Source: Blasia pusilla (lineage: Eukaryota; Marchantiophyta; Marchantiopsida; Blasiales). Taken from it: a DNA stretch of 64,000 bases. The stretch spans positions 60,698,001 through 60,762,000 of the forward strand of contig CM114272.1 of NCBI GenBank assembly GCA_050084515.1, in the 5' to 3' direction. This document shows, in pieces, positions 59,176-64,000 of this stretch (the stretch's first letter is position 1; the number at the start of each line of letters is the position of its first letter). The position numbers were made by a program, and so were the translations under genes. The notes under the pieces were generated by a model. That model was given only the letters and a program-made list of their open reading frames with translations. It had not been told where the DNA came from and ran no database searches.

Positions 59176-59950
59176 GGTCGGGGCCCGGGAGCGTAATGGT
59201 AGAGGGGAGGGGGGGAATCTCAGGAAAGTTAGAGAGCGAGATCGGAACGTGAGGGTGGAGCTGCTGACGGACAGTAGTCTGGGAAAAGAACGTATCGCCA
59301 TTATGACAGTACATGGCGGACAGGAGTCAAACAGTCAGATGTCGTGGAGGACTCGTGTGTGTGTGGGGGGGGGGTAGCTTCCAGTGATGGCGAAGCTACC
59401 TCAAAAGACGGGAATTGAGGAAGTGGGTGGTAAAGTCATTTGGCATTTATGATCCACCCACTTCCTCTCCTCTCCTCCCTCGGGATCCATCGGCCGTCGC
59501 TCGCTCCTCTCTCCCTTTCCTCCATAGCCTAATGCCCCCTCGCCTTTCATTGCACCTGTGACGCGTTCATTCGATTTGGTCCGTTTGTCTTGACTTCTGC
59601 TGTGCGGTAACGGCCCGTCCATCGAATGTCGCACTGGGCTGGTGCATTATGAGTGTGTCTCATTTGGAATCCCGTCGGCGTTGAGGAATCCGCTGTGACC
59701 TCGGGAATCCGGAGTGCGATCCTATCGACCTTGAGAAGCCCGTTGTGCGGTTCGGAATCCAGCCGACCCGCGAACTACACACTTCGCGGAGCGCATCTGT
59801 GACTTGTGCGCGGTGCATCAGCCTCATTCCGGCATCGCGGATGAGAAGAAAAATGCACTTCGATAAAAACGAGTGATGGAAAACCATTTTCGCGGAAGAA
59901 AACGGGGCTCCTCGTCTCGAATGGACGCCAACACCGCTTGACAGCGCGCG

Positions 59951-60232
59951 ATTCATTCAACTCCTGCTCGAGTTTTGTGTAGGCGATGAGCCGCAGGCCA
60001 TCGCTATTCAAACAACTCCTGCTTGGATTTCGTGTGGCGGATGAGCGCGTGCCATCGCTATTCGAACACCTGCTTACATTTCGTGTGGCCCGTGAGGGCA
60101 TGCCATCGCTGTTCAAACACCTGCTTGCATTTCGTGTGGCCGATGAGCGCATGCCGTCGCTATTCGAACAACTCCTGCTCGCATTTCGTGTGGATGACGA
60201 GCACTTGCCATCGCAATTCAAACAACAAGAAC
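59951..60232. repeat. Minisatellite of 51/54-bp units, reading frame kept
   Basis: GCCATCGCT-type units start at 59997, 60051, 60102, 60153 and 60207. Spacings of 54, 51, 51 and 54 keep frame, so a + strand frame (59986-60264) repeats PSLFEHLL-FRVADERM peptides. A - strand frame is open too. No evidence of expression. Confidence 0.85.
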
Positions 60233-60559
60233 GCACGTCCACGAAAAGGCAACGCCCGTTCTAATTTCGTCGTCGTCAAAAGGAGGCAAATGCCGGATCG
60301 CATTCATTCATTCAATCACATTCATTCATTCAATTCAAGCGCGCGAATTTCAGTGGTGTGATTTCGGCGTCATCCCCTTTTCATCTACCGCCGCTTTGGA
60401 GCTCGTGGGGGCGCCGAGTATCGTCCATCTGTCGACTTCTGGAGCTTCTTATCGCTCGCTCGCTCGGGCGAGCGTTTACGCAACGGAGTGCAAGTGTCAG
60501 CAGCCAACTTTCACCGCCGTTCCATTAAAACGAATCTGCAATGTCGAAAGACTTGCGCT

Positions 60560-60605
60560 CTCATGGGCCACCACAACCACAACCACCACCACCACCACCA
60601 CTACT
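60560..60605. repeat. (ACC)n-like trinucleotide repeat
   Basis: CCACCACAACCACAACC followed by seven or more ACC/CCA units. Confidence 0.9.
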
Positions 60606-61356
60606 CTTTTCCGAATCTGACGAGCTCCATGCGTGGGAAGTAGCCAAAGCGTTTAACAGAACACACGCAATAGAAAGTGGGAAAGTCGAGCGAATTCAGC
60701 ATTACTGTGAAGCCGCTAGAGCACACACGTTTCTCGCTCTCGCTCTCAATCTCTTCGGAATCGGCTCCACAATGCCTCACAGCAGCGGAGTAGTCCCGAG
60801 TCCTGTACACTGACCCGAATTGTCCATGTATGATCCTTCTCTCTAGCGTTGATTGTCCCGGGCTCATGACTATGCCAGGTAAAAAACAATAACTTCTCCT
60901 TCGTGCGAGCACTGGCAACAACACAGCCTACACTAACTGCTGATTCGTGCGAGCCCTGCCTGCCGTTCTGCTGCTCTGATGATGCTGCGGGCTCACTGAC
61001 ACCATCGCACTTAAGTAGACTGGCCACGATGCTTTTAACAGTGGCGTCGACGGGCCAAGCTTTTGTACGGCACGAAGTTCCTGACGGAATCCTCTCCACA
61101 CACCTGCTGATCACCGCCCCCCGATTTGAGCATGATTTGCACTACGCGCTGATTCATGGAAGAGATATGGAGAGGCCAGCCACTGTGACCTGCAGCGAGC
61201 TAGACACCGACCACATCTAAACTAAGCTCCTCCATCTTCTCCTCCTCATCTCATCCTCATGATCCTCCTCATCCTCCTCCTCATGATTCTCCTCTACGAG
61301 ACTGACACGGGCGTTCGATTCTATTTACAACTCATTGATTGTGGCGAATGAAGACA

Positions 61357-63870
61357 TCAGCGCTGTTTCCGGGCCGCGCGACTGCGATCATTCCTGTCAT
61401 CATGAAGGATTCTCATGGCGATGGGAGCCAGCTTTTCTTTGCCAGTATCGGGAGCATCCATAGTTTCTCCATCCTCATCTTCTTCATCATCATTGTTCTC
61501 ATCATCCTCAGCGTCGTCGTCTTCTTCGCTAGCTTCGCCATCCTCTTCTTCTACTTCATCATCCGAGTCGCCAACATCCAGATGATTGATGTTTCTGATG
61601 AGGGGTGGCAGGTCATCGTCTGAGTCACTGCCAGCATTCTCACGCTTCCCACCTGAACATGGAGACAGACGGAATGAGTGAGTACAACAACCATCGTTCG
61701 AGTGGTACAATGCTGCCCAACTCCAAAAAACCTGCTGCTACCACCTACACTTTGAAATAATCTGCATCCAACAAGGAGCTCGACTGAGAGCTGAACATCC
61801 ATCTCCACACTGGGTGGATGGTAAATGTCCCTGCAAATCGAGAGCCAAGTAACTTGAAGGGCTTGAATGGCACTAGTCCTTGCTAATCCAGAGCGAAGTG
61901 ACTTGAAGGGTTTGAATCGCACTCGTCCCTGCAAATCAAGAGTGAGATCACTGAAGGGCGTGAATAGCACTCGTCCCTGCAAATCAAGAACGAAGTAACT
62001 TGAAGGGCTTGAATGGCACTAGTCCTTGCTAATCAAGAGCGAAGTAACTTGAAGGGTTTGAATCGCACTCGTCCCTGCAAATCAAGAGTGAGATCACTGA
62101 AGGGCGTGAATAGCACTCGTCCCTGCAAATCAAGAGCGAAGTTAACCTGAAGGGTTTGAATGGGAACCCGTCCCTGCAAATCAAGAGCGAAGTTCCTTGA
62201 AGGGTTTGAATGGGAACTCGTCCCTGCAAATCACGAGCGAAGTAACTTAGAGGGTTTGAATGGCACTCGTCCCTGCAAATCAAGAGCGAAGTTAACTTGA
62301 CGGGTTCGAATGGGAATTCGTCCCAGCAAGTCAAGAGCGAAGTAACTTTCAGGGTTTGAAGGACACTCCTCCCTGCAAATCAAGAGCGAAATCACTGGAG
62401 GGTTTGATTGCCACTCATCCCTGCAAGTCAAGAGTTAAATCACTTGAAGGCTTTGCAGTGGCACTCAACCCTGCAAATCGAGGGTGGAATTACTTTTAAG
62501 GCTTCGAGTAGCACCCATCCCTGCAAATTAAGAGTCGAGAAAAAATGACTTGTACGTTTGTCTATTTTCCCAGCTCCTGCCCAGATGTTCACTCCCACCA
62601 AGAGATTCCTCATTTTTCCCGTGAAAGGATCCATAGACGCGAGAGACATGGGTAAGCAATGGGGGAACATTCAAGGAGTGGGGAAGCCTGAGAGGAGTGC
62701 TCTCGAAACATGGAAATAATCCCACCTGAAGGTGGTTGCTCAGACTTGCCACCCTTGTTGTGACTGGCCAGAAATTCATTTTGTACTTCGATGACTTCGG
62801 CACCTGTTTTGCAGGCGGCATAAGCATCCAGCAACTCTCTGCGAATGGTTGCAAAGCCATTCCAACAAGTCAAACGCAGACCAGGAGATGCGATCATGGT
62901 GTGGCATAGAAAGCAATCGACTGGAATCTACAAAGCAAGTAAGCACATTGAGTTGTGGCAGTCGAGAGAACATCGAGATGACTCTTCTGCCGCTCTCAAG
63001 AACAAGTAGACTGGGAGACTACTTAGACTCCAGTATCTAGGGATGTGAAAATCAGAGAATCATTCACAGCAGAAGGTCGGGTAATGAAGTCACACTTAGG
63101 TGGGTACCCAAGTCAGGTCTTGTTGTGAAAGAGCCGATTACCTGTTGAGTGTTAGGAAGCCATGGCCCCATTTGAACTTGTCCAGTAAAGCTTCAGCTGT
63201 CTGTTGCTCCCCACTGAGATCACCTCAAATAAATGACTAACGCAAGTGAGAAGGGAGCTGCCATCTTCTGTACTCAAGTAGGTGGAGTCTCATCAGGGTC
63301 AAGCACAAAACATTGGCAGAGTGAATGAGCAAAACAATTGATTTGATACTAGTACACGTCCATACCACAGGTACAAAATTCGCCGAATAATCTCAACATG
63401 TTTCAAACTCACCCAAAAGAGAATGAAGACATATCCGCCCCTTTGAATTGTAATAAGTTTCAACCTGAGAGCAAAGAGAAATCCTTCCTCTTGCCACAAG
63501 ACCCACGTTGCCTCGAATGTATATATATGTATGTGATAGTCCTCTCATCATCACTACGACTGTTTGCTAAGACTCAAGGGCCACTCAAGGAAGGTGGAAG
63601 GCAGAACTGTAAAGCAGACAAAGCGTGGCAACAAGTATTGTTAAGTTGCATAGTAACACAAATTTGTTTTTCTGCTACGCATCTCAGAAAAACAAATTGA
63701 GTAGTATCTAAAACATGGATCTGATGAGCTCATCCACAAAATAGCGAATAACTCTTTGGTTGCTGCGTGCCCCATGCTGCAGAATTAGACAAGACATGGA
63801 AACTGTCCTTTTCTTTGCTAGCCATGGTTGACACATACATATCCCTAATCTGGGAATACTGCAGCAGAGA
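61357..63870 (-). CDS. Unknown gene, partial at right edge, acidic C-terminus
   Basis: Last two exons are firm. 62927-62726 encodes VDCFLCHTMIASPGLRL, then CWNGFATIRRELLDAYAACK and AEVIEVQNEFLASHNKGG. It is spliced in phase (split Gly codon) to 61652-61357, which encodes KRENAGSDSDDDLPPLIRN, a Glu/Asp-rich tract of about 45 residues, and RNDRSRAARKQR before TGA. An upstream exon is likely near 63221-63134 (GEQQTAEALLDKFKWGHGFL), but its phase does not join directly, so a further small exon or different border is needed. Another may lie near 63780-63720 (RVIRYFVDELIRS). Acidic tail plus basic end suggest a nuclear protein; I do not recognise the family. The intron between the last two exons holds a minisatellite. 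Confidence 0.6.
61815..62535. repeat. Intronic minisatellite, unit about 49 bp, about 15 copies
   Basis: TCCCTGCAAATCAAGAGCGA units recur every 48-51 bp (61828, 61877, 61926, 61974, 62023, 62072, 62120, 62171 and on to 62518). Units 61877-62022 and 62023-62170 form two nearly identical trimers, a higher-order repeat of about 146 bp. It lies wholly inside the last intron of the - strand gene. Confidence 0.95.
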
Positions 63871-64000
63871 AGGTCTCCGAGATAAGTCTAGAATTTGAGG
63901 GTTTCACTTCGAAATCTAAGAGTTTCAACAAAGCACTGAAATCTTCCACCTCTACTATATGGAGTGGCGAGGCTGGATACTACATCCTGAGGAGGGGAGA

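Overview
This is a eukaryotic nuclear window and almost certainly comes from a green plant (streptophyte). Two spliced nuclear genes for plastid lipid enzymes are recognisable: an LPAT1-type lysophosphatidate acyltransferase (7594-9376, + strand) and a FatB-type acyl-ACP thioesterase (15928-19783, - strand). The thioesterase has six coding exons of 516/134/114/169/69/354 nt, all with GT-AG borders and matching phases. The rest is mostly repeats: AT-rich transposon wreckage, GA/GT microsatellites and several minisatellites. A bryophyte or other non-seed plant is my guess; nothing seen proves it. Two further spliced genes of unknown function lie at the window ends (about 312-1145, + strand, a short coiled-coil protein; and 61357 to beyond about 63800, - strand, with an acidic C-terminus).

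Layout. 1-1145: small unknown gene. 1193-1580: two minisatellites. 4600-7060: a nest of non-LTR retroelements, with a decayed LINE (5770-6912, - strand) and two tRNA-derived SINE candidates that share its 3' tail. 7594-9376: LPAT. 11417-11719: tandem duplication. 15928-21620: FatB gene and upstream region. 22129-22370: Helitron-like element. 22390-28717 (- strand) and 28724-32490 (+ strand): two Ty3/gypsy copies placed head to head. 32490-41560: AT-rich debris, a GC-rich island and two minisatellites. 43060-43827: a retroelement LTR fragment with very long GA and GT runs. 43944-46500 and 55440-55800: parts of a PIF/Harbinger element (transposase, Myb/trihelix partner) apparently split by a Ty3/gypsy element at 46511-55410. 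58490-60600: GC-rich duplicated sequence and minisatellites. 61357-64000: unknown acidic-tail gene with a minisatellite inside an intron.

The most interesting content is the Ty3/gypsy family. Between protease and reverse transcriptase it carries a cytosine-5 DNA methyltransferase domain with DNMT3-like motif spelling, and after the integrase it carries a PHD finger. Gag, zinc knuckles, protease, methyltransferase, RNase H, integrase and PHD can all be read, although every copy is broken by stops and frameshifts. The methyltransferase occurs in two independently decayed copies, so it belongs to the family and is not a one-off capture. An element that encodes both a DNA-methylation writer and a chromatin reader is unusual. 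Retrotransposon-borne DNMTs have been reported in dinoflagellates and charophyte algae; I know of no description of this combination, but I could not search.
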